A stretch of DNA of 64,000 bases from assembly GCF_002005445.1 (NCBI RefSeq), contig NZ_CP014692.1, positions 1,984,001-2,048,000 on the forward strand. The letters run 5' to 3'. Every line of letters begins with the position of its first letter. The stretch's first letter is position 1. The stretch is from Acetobacter aceti. GTDB taxonomy: Bacteria; Pseudomonadota; Alphaproteobacteria; Acetobacterales; Acetobacteraceae. The notes below the pieces were generated by a model that did no database searches, had not been told where the DNA came from, and worked only from the letters and a program-made list of their open reading frames with translations. Positions 49,552 to 58,973 of this stretch are shown in pieces. Made by a program: the position numbers and the translations under genes.

Positions 49552-49853
49552 AATATCGGGCTCCAGATTGAATTTACTGTGATTAACTAAAATTTTACAT
49601 ATAAAATCATTTTAGATCAATTGGATATTATAAATCCATACAGACTGATCCATAAAAACCCAACGCGAAATCAGCAATCAACCGCACTATGCCTATGCTG
49701 CGGTGAAGCCAGACAAGTATTCAATTCAGTGACACGATATTGCCCAAGGCATCCATCACTTCCCAAAAAACTCACTGCGCATTTAAATCTTACGTGAATT
49801 CTCGCGAGGTTTAAGAGAACGCCTTCCCAAATCACTGGCAGGGCGTCCGGTGC
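49552..49853. other. AT-rich region between the antiporter and ADP-ribosyltransferase genes
   Basis: About 300 bases, AT-rich for its first 130 or so. It holds the promoter of the leftward ADP-ribosyltransferase gene and lies downstream of the leftward antiporter gene. No further gene or clear terminator is seen. Confidence 0.4.
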
Positions 49854-52457
49854 CTATTCCCTGGAAGCAGAGAGATATTTCATCGTGCCCTGTCCCTGGG
49901 ACTCACGATCAAGCTCCGTTGTTCCGACCATATTGAGAGTGTTTGTTTTCGTACGCTCATTGACCCTGGCGACATCGTCGAGATTTCTGCTCACAATCGG
50001 ATATTCTTCCACGAGCCTGCGAAAACGGGCTGCCGGAATGGCGAGCATGTGTCCGAACCTGACCGCGCGGACCGTACCCGGCATGGGACTGTTTTCAATT
50101 GCTTCCCGCGCCCCGATGACATCCCCGGCGCCGTATTCGATGTCCCGCTCACTGACATGCATTTCGGCACGACCGGCGCTCACGAAAAATACCGTATGCG
50201 CCGTGCGACCACGCTTCAGGAGTGTCTCACCGACAGACGGGAAACGGAGCGAGGCTGTCTGCGCAAGTTCATGCAAGGCCACGGCAGGCAGTCCCTTGAA
50301 AATCAGGGCGCCGCGCAGACGCAGTTCGATATTGTTGCGCAGATTGAATGTCATGCGCCGGTCGAGGCGAACGCGACGCCGATCCACATCCTTGTGCAGT
50401 TCCCGCGACAGTTCATCGCTGATCAGGGATTCCGAGTGAAGCGTCTCGATCTCCCGCGCCTCAAGCCGAATGACGATCTGCCTGAAAATCCGGGTTTCCA
50501 GCGCTTCCGAGTAGCCAGGATAATGCAGTCTCAGCGCCAGCAATGCTTCGTCCAGCATCTTGCGCTGGCGCGACAGGGTCTCCGCCACGATTTCACTGAC
50601 ACGGGTGCCGAGCGTCGGCTCCATCATGTCTCTCAGAAAACGGGCCAGAGCCAGCGAGACAAGATGACTGACCATCAGCATCTCGAACCGTTCCGCCATG
50701 GCCGCCATCAGTGGCTTGTCAAAATGGAAACGGTTGTGAATAGCCTGGGCGATCCGGAACCTTATTGACGGCTTGAGACGTTTCCGGAGCGCCCTCACAT
50801 AACCGAAGCGACCTTCAAGGCGGGCTCCGTCCGCCATCGCGTCGGATGTCCGCAGCAATGTCTCCATCACCCGGCGCGACAGACCCTGAATACGGAACAG
50901 ATCCAGCAGAATGGACCTTTCCTGATTGGCGACCGTGATCAGCGCCAGCGTAACGCGCTGACGATCCCCGAGCGCCGTATCGAACGTGTTGGCCGAGCGT
51001 TCTTCATGACTGCGAACTTCGAGCGCATCGATCACCGAACGGGTGGCGTCGGTCGAGAAACCCAGCTCTTCACCGGTTTCCTTCGCCCGTTCGGCCACTT
51101 TTTCAAGAGAGATGCTCAGCACCTGATGCCGCAGGGCCTGATCCATCGGCGACAACTGGTCGAGCTTGAGGAACAGCACGACGGACTTGAGCGTCGTCCC
51201 GTTCACCAGAAGGGTGATCAGCACGAAGCCTGTGGCGATGATACCGATAAAATGCGCCACCGGCGTCGAGACGTGAGGATTTTCCGTCACGGCCAGAGCC
51301 AGAGCCAGCGTAATGGCCCCACGCAGGCCACCCCACACCATCGTCACCTTGAATGGCGTTGGAACCGAAGGCGCCAGACGGGTCCATGCGAGGATCGGCA
51401 ACAGTCCGAACACCACCGCGCCACGCGCCACCAGGCCCGCCACGCTGGCAATCAGGATCAGCACCACATCCCAGCGCGTCATGCCGACCAGCAGGCGGGG
51501 GATCAGCATTGACGCCAGCACGAAGACGAGTGATCCGGCCCAGAACACAAGCTGTTGCCACAGTTCATTCAGGAACTGCCATGTCTGGGGACGGAAGGTG
51601 GACGGTCCATACACCGAAAGCGTCAACCCGGCGGCAGCGGTCGCCACCACGCCGGACACCCCGATCACTTCATCGCAGAGGATATAGACGATGTAGGGCA
51701 GCGCGACGGTCATGGTGGTTTCGGCGGCCGGCGCATTGCCGAGCGCCGTGATGATATAGAGCATCATCCGCGCGCCGATGACGCCGATCGCGATAGCGCC
51801 GGAAAAGGAAATTACGAAAGAGAGCGCGGCGCTCCCGATATGAATGGACTGATGGGACGTCACCGCAGCGAGCAGAACGGCGAAGATGGCGATGGCGGCC
51901 GCGTCGTTGAGAAGCGCCTCGCCCTCCACCAGCCGGGTCAGGCGGGAGGAGGCGCCGATGTCACGGAAAATCCCCGCCACGGCGGACGGATCGGTTGTCG
52001 CCACGATCGAGCCCAGCAGCAGACAGACAATGAGCGGCATCTGGGCGAATGGCATCAGGGCCAACCCGATGGTCGCGGTGGACACCAGCACCGCGACGAC
52101 AGCCAGCAGAAGGACAGTCGCGGCCTCGTCAGCCAGTCGCCTCACATCAATGACGAGCGCGCCCTGAAAGACCAGAACAGGCAGAAAGACCAGAAGGAAG
52201 ACTTCGCTGCTGACGGGGAAATCGAGGAAGGTTTCCGCCACGCCGTTCAGCGCTGTTCCCGCGACGCTGGGTATTTTCCCGGTGTAGGTGCTGCGGATAA
52301 TCAGGTCCGCACCGCCACCGATGACAATCCCGACCAGCGCCAGAAGCACGGTTTCCGACACTTCGAAGCGACGGGCGACGGGCTGTACCGCACTCACAAC
52401 AACCAACAGCAGCGCAATTGCCAGCAAAACTGCCGCAAGGCCCGTCACTTCCATCAA
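49854..52457 (-). CDS. Cation:proton antiporter with a cyclic-nucleotide-binding domain
   Basis: A CPA1-type Na+/H+ antiporter of 867 residues. The first 420 or so residues form about twelve membrane helices, with GSIVATTDPSAVAGIFRDIG and EGEALLNDAAAIAIFAVLL carrying the exchanger's conserved Asp residues. A long cytoplasmic helical part follows, and residues about 735-845 form a cNMP-binding-like domain (LFKGLPAVALHELAQTASLR, GETLLKRGRTAHTVFFVSAG, GDVIGAREAI). Such a fusion implies control of exchange by a cyclic nucleotide or similar ligand; which one is not shown. Confidence 0.88.
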   Translation of the reverse strand: MMEVTGLAAVLLAIALLLVVVSAVQPVARRFEVSETVLLALVGIVIGGGADLIIRSTYTGKIPSVAGTALNGVAETFLDFPVSSEVFLLVFLPVLVFQGALVIDVRRLADEAATVLLLAVVAVLVSTATIGLALMPFAQMPLIVCLLLGSIVATTDPSAVAGIFRDIGASSRLTRLVEGEALLNDAAAIAIFAVLLAAVTSHQSIHIGSAALSFVISFSGAIAIGVIGARMMLYIITALGNAPAAETTMTVALPYIVYILCDEVIGVSGVVATAAAGLTLSVYGPSTFRPQTWQFLNELWQQLVFWAGSLVFVLASMLIPRLLVGMTRWDVVLILIASVAGLVARGAVVFGLLPILAWTRLAPSVPTPFKVTMVWGGLRGAITLALALAVTENPHVSTPVAHFIGIIATGFVLITLLVNGTTLKSVVLFLKLDQLSPMDQALRHQVLSISLEKVAERAKETGEELGFSTDATRSVIDALEVRSHEERSANTFDTALGDRQRVTLALITVANQERSILLDLFRIQGLSRRVMETLLRTSDAMADGARLEGRFGYVRALRKRLKPSIRFRIAQAIHNRFHFDKPLMAAMAERFEMLMVSHLVSLALARFLRDMMEPTLGTRVSEIVAETLSRQRKMLDEALLALRLHYPGYSEALETRIFRQIVIRLEAREIETLHSESLISDELSRELHKDVDRRRVRLDRRMTFNLRNNIELRLRGALIFKGLPAVALHELAQTASLRFPSVGETLLKRGRTAHTVFFVSAGRAEMHVSERDIEYGAGDVIGAREAIENSPMPGTVRAVRFGHMLAIPAARFRRLVEEYPIVSRNLDDVARVNERTKTNTLNMVGTTELDRESQGQGTMKYLSASRE

Positions 52458-52732
52458 ATTCCCCCTCAGCGCAGCGGTGAAGCGCCGGTTTCAATCCTGC
52501 CTCAGAATGACTTACCCCAGAACGGTTAACCGTACCGACAGCATGTCCTTATTGCGGAACATTTCGGGCAACCTTGTGGCGCGCTCATTCGAAACGATCA
52601 AACTTTCCGTAAAAGAACGCCGGGAATACCCGGAACGTTGCCATGTCCGGACACCACATCGCCGCCAGACCCCTCCTGCGCAATCAGGACAGTCCGACAC
52701 AGACATCCATCCTACACCTTATCACAGCTATC

Positions 52733-53557
52733 TCAGCGGATGGATGATCCAGAACTGGCGACAGGCGCGGCAACCGGTGAATCCGAAGCCCCAACCGGTG
52801 CGCGAGCGGGCGCAAAGGCCGGAATCGGAGGCTGCACCTGCGACGGAACAGGAGCGGCCAGCGGTGCGACGACGAGCACTGACTGGCTGCCAGAAAGCGG
52901 CGCGATGGAAACAGTGCCTGCCCCACGCTCGCCGGACGCCGGAACCGCAACAACATCGACAGGCTTCGCTGGAGGCACAGGCTGTCCGGGATGGTAGACA
53001 GGGCCTTTATAACTCCCATCGATCTGGGACGCATTCAGAAGATCAACCCTGCCATCTCCACTGACATCATGAGCCAGTGGCGTCTTTTCCGGAGGAACCA
53101 CCGGGACATTGCTGCCGATTTTTACGGGCTGCGCCTGAGGTGCGGGGTGACCAACGTAATAGACCGGACCTTTATAGGCCTGCCCTATCTGCGCGTCATT
53201 CAGAAGATCGACTTCCGCATCGCCCGCCGCGTCACTTTTGGTCGGGTCATCCTGCCTATCCCTTACGGGCTGCGCCTGCGGGATGGGCTGTCCCGGAATG
53301 TAAACCGGCCCCCGGTAGGAAGAATTGAGCTGTGCCTCGTTGAGACGATCGACAGCGGCATCCCCTGCCTCGGTATCGCCCGTCCGGGAAGTAAATGGTG
53401 CATGTGAAGCTTCAAATACGTGGTTCGAGGTCTGTTTCCGTGCTGGCGCCGCTTCGGCGCGCAGCAGGGCTGTCGAGGCGCATCCCGCGATCAGCAGAAT
53501 CAGTCCTGTATTTTTCAGCATATTTTCCGTTTTTCTTTTCCGGGTCATTTTGAACAT
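52733..53557 (-). CDS. Lipoprotein with three 35-residue repeats, function unknown
   Basis: A lipoprotein signal (LILLIAGC, Cys at residue 26) precedes three copies of one unit at about residues 64-98, 111-145 and 166-200. Each has the form GDxxVDxLNxxQIxxxYKGP, then VYxxGxPxPxAxPV. The spacers vary and a Pro/Ala/Val-rich tail follows. I know no family with this unit. The repeated acidic-aliphatic core followed by a Pro-rich strand suggests a small structural module, perhaps cell-wall or surface binding. An inner ATG at 53521 is an alternative start. Confidence 0.75.
   Translation of the reverse strand: MFKMTRKRKTENMLKNTGLILLIAGCASTALLRAEAAPARKQTSNHVFEASHAPFTSRTGDTEAGDAAVDRLNEAQLNSSYRGPVYIPGQPIPQAQPVRDRQDDPTKSDAAGDAEVDLLNDAQIGQAYKGPVYYVGHPAPQAQPVKIGSNVPVVPPEKTPLAHDVSGDGRVDLLNASQIDGSYKGPVYHPGQPVPPAKPVDVVAVPASGERGAGTVSIAPLSGSQSVLVVAPLAAPVPSQVQPPIPAFAPARAPVGASDSPVAAPVASSGSSIR
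52958..53368 (-). repeat. Threefold coding repeat within the lipoprotein gene
   Basis: Three copies of a 105-base unit encoding the 35-residue motif, separated by 36 and 60 bases. The copies are diverged at the DNA level but clear in the protein. Confidence 0.8.
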
Positions 53558-53664
53558 TGATCATTCCACAAGCGGTCACGTCTCGACCGCCATGTGGCCA
53601 GGCCATAGTCTCCACAACAGAAAGCAAACAGTCCGACAATGCTGAAAACAGCACATGATCTCAG

Positions 53665-53710
53665 CAGACAGGCCAGGCCAGGCCAGACCAGACGCCGACC
53701 GGCCTGTCTG
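53665..53710. repeat. Hairpin with a GGCCA-rich loop
   Basis: Ten-base arms CAGACAGGCC and GGCCTGTCTG enclose a loop that includes repeated AGGCC units. It lies 27 bases beyond the entericidin-like gene stop; without a T run it is only a possible terminator. Confidence 0.5.
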
Positions 53711-53737
53711 CTGCCCGATTATCCCGCCAGATCCAGC

Positions 53738-53947
53738 CTAGTGGGTGGATGCGCCTGTCGAATTGGCGATGCTCTGCTGAGCGGCGGCTGCGCCACGAGA
53801 GACATCATGTCCAACGGCGCTCACATCCTTGCCTGCACCATGAACAGTGTTGCAGGCGGCAAGGCTCATCATGAAAGCAGCCGCACCTGCAATGCGAACA
53901 ATCCGGGCGCCGGCTGTCTTGACTGAGGTCGTTTTAGTAGCGTTCAT
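53738..53947 (-). CDS. Entericidin A/B-like small lipoprotein
   Basis: 69 residues from the ATG at 53947. A lipoprotein signal ends in MMSLAAC, followed directly by NTVHGAGKDVSAVGHDVSRG, the characteristic entericidin core (ACNTxxGxGKDVxxxG). Entericidins form a short toxin/antidote lipoprotein pair in enterobacteria; only one copy is seen here and its role in this bacterium is not established. A start 90 bases upstream is less plausible. Confidence 0.82.
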   Translation of the reverse strand: MNATKTTSVKTAGARIVRIAGAAAFMMSLAACNTVHGAGKDVSAVGHDVSRGAAAAQQSIANSTGASTH

Positions 53948-54284
53948 TGTCGTCTTAGCTCCAAAATAGCGCATAGACCTGAGAACGCCGGTCATTCCAT
54001 AAGGTTGCGCCGATTTAATCACTGCCCGCAAACACACAACGAACGGGGCCGCAGAGGCGTGGACCCGAATTTCCTCCGGTCATGCACGGACAAGACCGTC
54101 AATTCCGGCCTATGTCTGGGCTCTGGCCGGATTGCAGAAAAATTCATGATCTGGCTTCATTGTGCTGTCGCTCATATATAACAGGCAGAAAATTCAGAAT
54201 GTCAGCGTCAGGCGATGACAGCACCAGTAATGTCAGCCGGTCAGCCCGCAGGCAGGAACACCCTTCCGCCGGGAAAGGCGAAAT
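53948..54284. other. Divergent intergenic region upstream of the dcd operon
   Basis: About 335 bases between the leftward entericidin-like gene and the rightward dcd operon, holding both promoters. No gene or RNA recognised. Confidence 0.4.
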
Positions 54285-54503
54285 ATGAAGCACCCATCCG
54301 ACCAGATCCGCCTTACACCAGCGGCAGAAGCAGCCCGTCAGAAACGCCTCGCCGATGAGGCCGAGGCCTTGCGCGCCAACCTCAGGCGGCGTAAGGCGCA
54401 GGCTCGTGCGCGGACCACGATGGAAACAACGTCAGACCGCCAGGATTTATCAGACAGCGGTACGACCACACCCGCTTCGCCCATCATTCCGGAGACTCCC
54501 TGA
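54285..54503 (+). CDS. Small hypothetical protein preceding dcd
   Basis: 72 residues, with a helical Arg/Ala/Lys/Glu-rich middle ([20 protein letters not shown]) and a Thr/Ser/Pro-rich tail. The stop overlaps the dcd start by one base (TGATG) and AAAGGCG precedes the ATG, so translation with dcd is likely. No domain recognised; the basic helix might bind nucleic acid. Confidence 0.6.
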   Translation: MKHPSDQIRLTPAAEAARQKRLADEAEALRANLRRRKAQARARTTMETTSDRQDLSDSGTTTPASPIIPETP

Positions 54504-55057
54504 TGCCGATCATGCCTGACACCTGGATCCGACGCAGGGCGCTCAATAACGGCATGATCGAGCCTTTCGTGGAAAACCAGAAGCGTGAAGGCGTGATTTC
54601 CTATGGTCTGTCTTCCTACGGGTATGACGCCCGGGTCGCTGACGATTTCAAGATTTTCACCGATGTGAACAACGCTATCGTTGATCCGAAATCTTTCAGC
54701 GAAGAAAGCTTCGTCTCACGCAAGGCCGATGTCTGCATCATTCCGCCAAACAGCTTCGTTCTGGCGCACACAATCGAGTATTTCCGTATTCCGCGCGATA
54801 CGCTGGTGGTCTGCCTTGGCAAATCCACCTATGCCCGCTGCGGCATCATCGTGAACGTTACCCCGCTGGAACCCGAATGGGAAGGTCAGGTGACGATCGA
54901 AATCAGCAACACGACGCCCCTGCCCGCCCGGATCTATGCGAACGAAGGCATCTGCCAGTTCCTGTTCTTCCAGGGCGCATCTCCCTGTGAGGTCAGCTAT
55001 GCCGACCGCGCGGGAAAATACATGCACCAGCGCGGCGTCGCGACACCGAGGCTCTGA
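54503..55057 (+). CDS. dcd: dCTP deaminase
   Basis: Converts dCTP to dUTP for thymidylate synthesis. The trimeric dUTPase-like fold is shown by [20 protein letters not shown] near residue 34, [20 protein letters not shown] with the catalytic Glu in [19 protein letters not shown] just after it, and ICQFLFFQG near the end. At 184 residues it has family length. murA follows after three bases. Confidence 0.96.
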   Translation: MPIMPDTWIRRRALNNGMIEPFVENQKREGVISYGLSSYGYDARVADDFKIFTDVNNAIVDPKSFSEESFVSRKADVCIIPPNSFVLAHTIEYFRIPRDTLVVCLGKSTYARCGIIVNVTPLEPEWEGQVTIEISNTTPLPARIYANEGICQFLFFQGASPCEVSYADRAGKYMHQRGVATPRL

Positions 55058-55060
55058 GAT

Positions 55061-56323
55061 ATGGATCGTTTCATCATCCGGGGCGGCAAGCCTCTTCATG
55101 GCGAGATCACCATCGGTGGCGCAAAGAACGCCGGCCTGAAACTCATGGTCGCCGGCCTTCTGACGGCTGGACGCCTTGTCCTGACCAATGTGCCGCGCAT
55201 CGCCGATATCGCCACCATGCGCGATCTGCTGGTCCAGCACGGTGTCGCGGTCGAGGATCTCACGGGCGACGGCTCTTCCTATTCCATTGGCGGCGAGATC
55301 ACGAACACGGAAGCGCCCTACGACATCGTGTCGAAGATGCGCGCTTCCATCCTTGTGCTTGGTCCGCTGCTCGCCCGTTGCGGCAAGGCCCGTGTCTCTC
55401 TTCCCGGTGGCTGCGCGATCGGCACCCGTCCGGTGGACATGCATCTCAAGGGACTTGAGACGCTTGGCGCGGAAATCCGTCTTGAGGGCGGCTACATCAA
55501 CGCCACAGCGCCGAAGGGACTGATCGGCGATCGGGTCATTCTGCCTTTCGCTTCGGTCGGCGCTACAGAAAACCTGCTGATGGCCGCAACACTGGCCAAG
55601 GGATGCACTGAAATCGTCAACGCAGCCCGTGAGCCGGAAATCGGTGATCTGGTCGCCTGTCTTAACGCAATGGGCGCAAAGATTACCGGTTCCGGCAGCG
55701 GCACGCTGATCATCGAAGGCGTGGAGGTCCTGCATGGCGCCGAACACCGTATCATGCCGGACCGCATCGAATGCGGCACCTACGCCTGCGCCGCCGCCAT
55801 TACGGGCGGTGATCTGAAGCTGCTCGGCGGGCGCGTGGACGATCTCGGCGCGGTTGTCCGGGCGCTGGAAGAAACCGGTGTCGAAGTGACGCAGGAAAGC
55901 TACGGCATGCGGGTGCGTCGCACCGGCGCGCTCCGTGGCGTCGACATCATGACCGAGCCTTATCCCGGTTTCCCGACGGACATGCAGGCCCAGTTCATGG
56001 CGATGCTGGCGGTGGCCGAAGGCGCCTCGATGATCACCGAGACGATCTTCGAGAACCGCTTCATGCATGTGCCGGAACTCAACCGGATGGGCGCGCGTAT
56101 CAATGTGCATGGTTCGTCCGCGATCATCCGCGGCGTGCATGCCCTCTCCGGCGCGCCGGTCATGGCGACGGACCTGCGGGCCTCGTTCTCGCTGATCCTC
56201 GCCGGTCTCGCCGCTCATGGCGAGACGACGCTCAGCCGGGTCTATCATCTGGATCGTGGCTATGAGGCGGTTGAGAAGAAGCTGGCGGCCTGTGGCGCGA
56301 ACATTGAGCGCGTAAAGGGCTGA
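55061..56323 (+). CDS. murA: UDP-N-acetylglucosamine 1-carboxyvinyltransferase MurA
   Basis: First committed step of peptidoglycan synthesis. The catalytic Cys lies in [20 protein letters not shown] near residue 116, so fosfomycin sensitivity is expected. [16 protein letters not shown] at the N-terminus and [20 protein letters not shown] in the middle are typical. The 420-residue length is normal. It starts three bases after dcd and is followed by the esterase gene after 33 bases. Confidence 0.97.
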   Translation: MDRFIIRGGKPLHGEITIGGAKNAGLKLMVAGLLTAGRLVLTNVPRIADIATMRDLLVQHGVAVEDLTGDGSSYSIGGEITNTEAPYDIVSKMRASILVLGPLLARCGKARVSLPGGCAIGTRPVDMHLKGLETLGAEIRLEGGYINATAPKGLIGDRVILPFASVGATENLLMAATLAKGCTEIVNAAREPEIGDLVACLNAMGAKITGSGSGTLIIEGVEVLHGAEHRIMPDRIECGTYACAAAITGGDLKLLGGRVDDLGAVVRALEETGVEVTQESYGMRVRRTGALRGVDIMTEPYPGFPTDMQAQFMAMLAVAEGASMITETIFENRFMHVPELNRMGARINVHGSSAIIRGVHALSGAPVMATDLRASFSLILAGLAAHGETTLSRVYHLDRGYEAVEKKLAACGANIERVKG

Positions 56324-56356
56324 ACCCTGACCTGAGAAAAGCAGGAAGAGGACATC

Positions 56357-57325
56357 GTGACAGAGACAGATCTTCGGCAGTTTGTTGACCCGGAACTGCG
56401 TCCTCTTCTTGATCGTTACGGACCGTCCGCTCTTGATGCGACGTCGCTTGCTGAAGCACGGGCCAAACGGCAGCCGCCACCAGGCATGAAAGATGACCTT
56501 CCTGTGCGGACGGAGATCGGATTGATCCCCGGCATGCCGGGTGATCCGGATGTTCGGGTGCTGGTCATCGCCCCTGAAGCGGCCTCCGCCACACCTCGTC
56601 CCGCCATTCTGCACATCCATGGCGGCGGCTTCGTGATGGGCAATCCGGACTCCATGGCAGCGGCCTTGCGTCAGTGGGTCCTGAAACTGGATTGCGCCAT
56701 CGTTTCCGTTGATTATCGTCTGGCTCCGGAACATCCCTTTCCCGCTCCTCTGGAAGACTGTTACGCCGCTCTGGTCTGGATGGCCGGAAAGGCTGCCGAC
56801 CTGAACATTGACCCGAAGCGTATCGGTGTAGCGGGAGAAAGCGCCGGCGGCGGACTGGCGGCAGGTATCGCGTTGCTGACCCGTCAGCGCGGTGGGCCGG
56901 CCCTCGCATTCCAGAGCTTGCAATATCCGATGCTGGATGACCGCACCGTCCTCAGCACACCGGACATTCCCGGCTGCGGTGCTTTCCTCTGGACACCGGA
57001 GATGAATGTTTTTGGGTGGGAATCCTATCTGGGAAGCCCGCCGGGTGGAGAGGGGATTTCACCATTCGCAGCCCCTGCCCGCGCCGCCTCGCTCAACGAT
57101 CTGCCGCCAACCTATATCGGGGTCGGCTCGATTGATCTCTTCCTGCGCGAAGATCTGGCCTACGCCATGCGGCTCATGCAGGCGGGCGTTCCTCTGGAAC
57201 TGGAGATTTTCCCCGGAGCCTTCCACGCTTTTGAGCTTGAGCCGCGGGCTAACGTTACAATCCGGTCGTCCGACCGACGTCTTGACGCCATGCGGCGTGC
57301 GATGGCCTCCCCGCAGGCCGACTGA
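56357..57325 (+). CDS. Alpha/beta-hydrolase of the hormone-sensitive-lipase type
   Basis: Esterase/lipase of the HSL (family IV) group. The oxyanion HGGG lies at residues 88-91 (LHIHGGGFVMGNPD), the nucleophile Ser162 in VAGESAGGGLAAG, YRLAPEHPFPAPLEDCYAAL in between, and the catalytic His in EIFPGAFHAFEL. The substrate is unknown. It lies 33 bases after murA and may share its transcript. Confidence 0.9.
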   Translation: MTETDLRQFVDPELRPLLDRYGPSALDATSLAEARAKRQPPPGMKDDLPVRTEIGLIPGMPGDPDVRVLVIAPEAASATPRPAILHIHGGGFVMGNPDSMAAALRQWVLKLDCAIVSVDYRLAPEHPFPAPLEDCYAALVWMAGKAADLNIDPKRIGVAGESAGGGLAAGIALLTRQRGGPALAFQSLQYPMLDDRTVLSTPDIPGCGAFLWTPEMNVFGWESYLGSPPGGEGISPFAAPARAASLNDLPPTYIGVGSIDLFLREDLAYAMRLMQAGVPLELEIFPGAFHAFELEPRANVTIRSSDRRLDAMRRAMASPQAD

Positions 57326-57407
57326 GACCTCACTTCCGTCTCCCCACCCGACTTGACCCCTGAGATGTTCCGAAACACACCGTTACATTTACAGTTCGGA
57401 ATCTCTC

Positions 57408-58850
57408 ATGCGTTCTTCCCTTTTCAATCTCGGACTGCGGACGGTTTTCACCGCCTTTTTTCTGACAGGCGTGACAGCCCTCTCTCCGGTTATGGCTCAT
57501 GCCCAGTCAGAGAAAATCGCCTCAGGGAAAATCGCCGCCTTCGATAAAAGCATGATCCACCAGGACCCTGATGGTTCCTACTATCTTTCAGCGCGCGACA
57601 AACTTGGCGTACTGCTTGAAATGGAAGATGGCGATGTTATCGGATTGAGCAAAATCATTGACCAGCTCAAGGCCAGCCCCACCGCATCTCCACTGGAAAA
57701 AGTTTTTGAAGCGCGGCTCTCTCTGGCTGCCATCCAGCGGACAGCCGGGAATTTTCCCGCCTCCAACGAGCAGCTTGATAAACTCGCTCATGCACTTGGC
57801 CCGATAGCGGACCCGGAGCGCATGGTTACGCCGCTTGGTCTGATCATAGCCACAATGCGGGCTGGCAACTTCTTTCTTGATGGTGACATCCATGCATGGG
57901 CGGTTGCGGTCGACGCCCTGCGCAGACAATATTTCGAACCTCTTCAGGCGTTCTATCATATGCCTGGCCTGACTGTCCGGAACGCCTCCCAGCTGGATCT
58001 CGTGGTTTCACCAGACACCATTCCGGAGCAGAGCGTTACACTTTCCAAAGGAGAGACCATTCCCTTCTGGCAAAGCACAGAATTGGTGAATGGCCATCAG
58101 CAGATCAATGCAAAAGGCCGGGTAACCGTTGACGGAGAGAAAACAGACGCTGTTTTCGACACAGGTTCGGCCACCCTGTCAGTACCTAGCGGTTTCGCAA
58201 GGCGACACAATCTGCGAGTAATTGCAAAAAGTTCCCTGATCCGGGATGGCGTGGGTCACTCACCTTTTGCGACGACCCAGTTTGTGATTGTGCCTTCCCT
58301 GAACATTGGAGGAACCGTTTTTCGTAACCAGATTGCCTCTGTCACCAGCCCTGACAGCCCTGTTATCGTTGGGCTCCAGCAACTGCTGAAATTATCTCAT
58401 GTGACTTTCAGCAAAACAGGGCTCGAATTCGGCCCAGAAAAAGCCCTGAACTGCACAGGCCCTTTTGTTCTCGCCACTTTCCGGAGCGGACAGAAAGCGT
58501 GGCTGATGGACATTGTCACCCTGAACGGAAGTCAGGATTTTACCATTGTGGACACCGGTAGCAACATGCCGGAAATACTGGAAGTCAACACGCCTTCTCT
58601 GACGCCATCCCTCCGGCAACATGCTTTCCGCGAACACTCGGCTACGATTGCCGGAGAACAGACTGCGACGGTAGCGGTGGAAGATTCCTCGGTCGCCTTT
58701 GGTACGCAGCAACTCATGACGCCGGTTCGATACAAGCAGACCCCTGCCCATCTGCGTCCGCTGCTTACAACGGCCATCCTGAATTACGGAACCATTCAGT
58801 TTGACAGAAACAGCCGTGTGTTCTGCGTCAATCTTCAGACGACAAGATAG
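57408..58850 (+). CDS. Exported retropepsin-like protein with two DTGS motifs
   Basis: 480 residues with a signal peptide (VFTAFFLTGVTALSPVMAHA). After an N-terminal helical region it has two aspartic-protease lobes: VDGEKTDAVFDTGSATLSVP (Asp251) and GSQDFTIVDTGSNMPEILEV (Asp382). Each resembles one lobe of a retropepsin-like protease, so a single chain could form both halves of an active site, as in pepsins. The start ATG is in the strong signal-peptide context. A broken relative lies at 37068-37983. Substrate and location beyond the periplasm are not known. Confidence 0.7.
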   Translation: MRSSLFNLGLRTVFTAFFLTGVTALSPVMAHAQSEKIASGKIAAFDKSMIHQDPDGSYYLSARDKLGVLLEMEDGDVIGLSKIIDQLKASPTASPLEKVFEARLSLAAIQRTAGNFPASNEQLDKLAHALGPIADPERMVTPLGLIIATMRAGNFFLDGDIHAWAVAVDALRRQYFEPLQAFYHMPGLTVRNASQLDLVVSPDTIPEQSVTLSKGETIPFWQSTELVNGHQQINAKGRVTVDGEKTDAVFDTGSATLSVPSGFARRHNLRVIAKSSLIRDGVGHSPFATTQFVIVPSLNIGGTVFRNQIASVTSPDSPVIVGLQQLLKLSHVTFSKTGLEFGPEKALNCTGPFVLATFRSGQKAWLMDIVTLNGSQDFTIVDTGSNMPEILEVNTPSLTPSLRQHAFREHSATIAGEQTATVAVEDSSVAFGTQQLMTPVRYKQTPAHLRPLLTTAILNYGTIQFDRNSRVFCVNLQTTR

Positions 58851-58973
58851 TAGAGGGGCAGATGGTTTCCGCCGTATCAGGGGTTAGCGGGCAGAGCGGC
58901 TGCTCTCGAAAAGACGGTCTTCATCTGCTTCACATCAGGTGCGGATGAAAACCTTGAACAGAGTGGTCAGGCG

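Noticed and set aside
54716..56923. A 735-residue open frame on the minus strand, the longest antisense frame here.
   Set aside because: It is exactly antisense to dcd, murA and the start of the esterase gene, all recognised by motif. High-GC coding DNA commonly leaves such frames open; it has no family resemblance.
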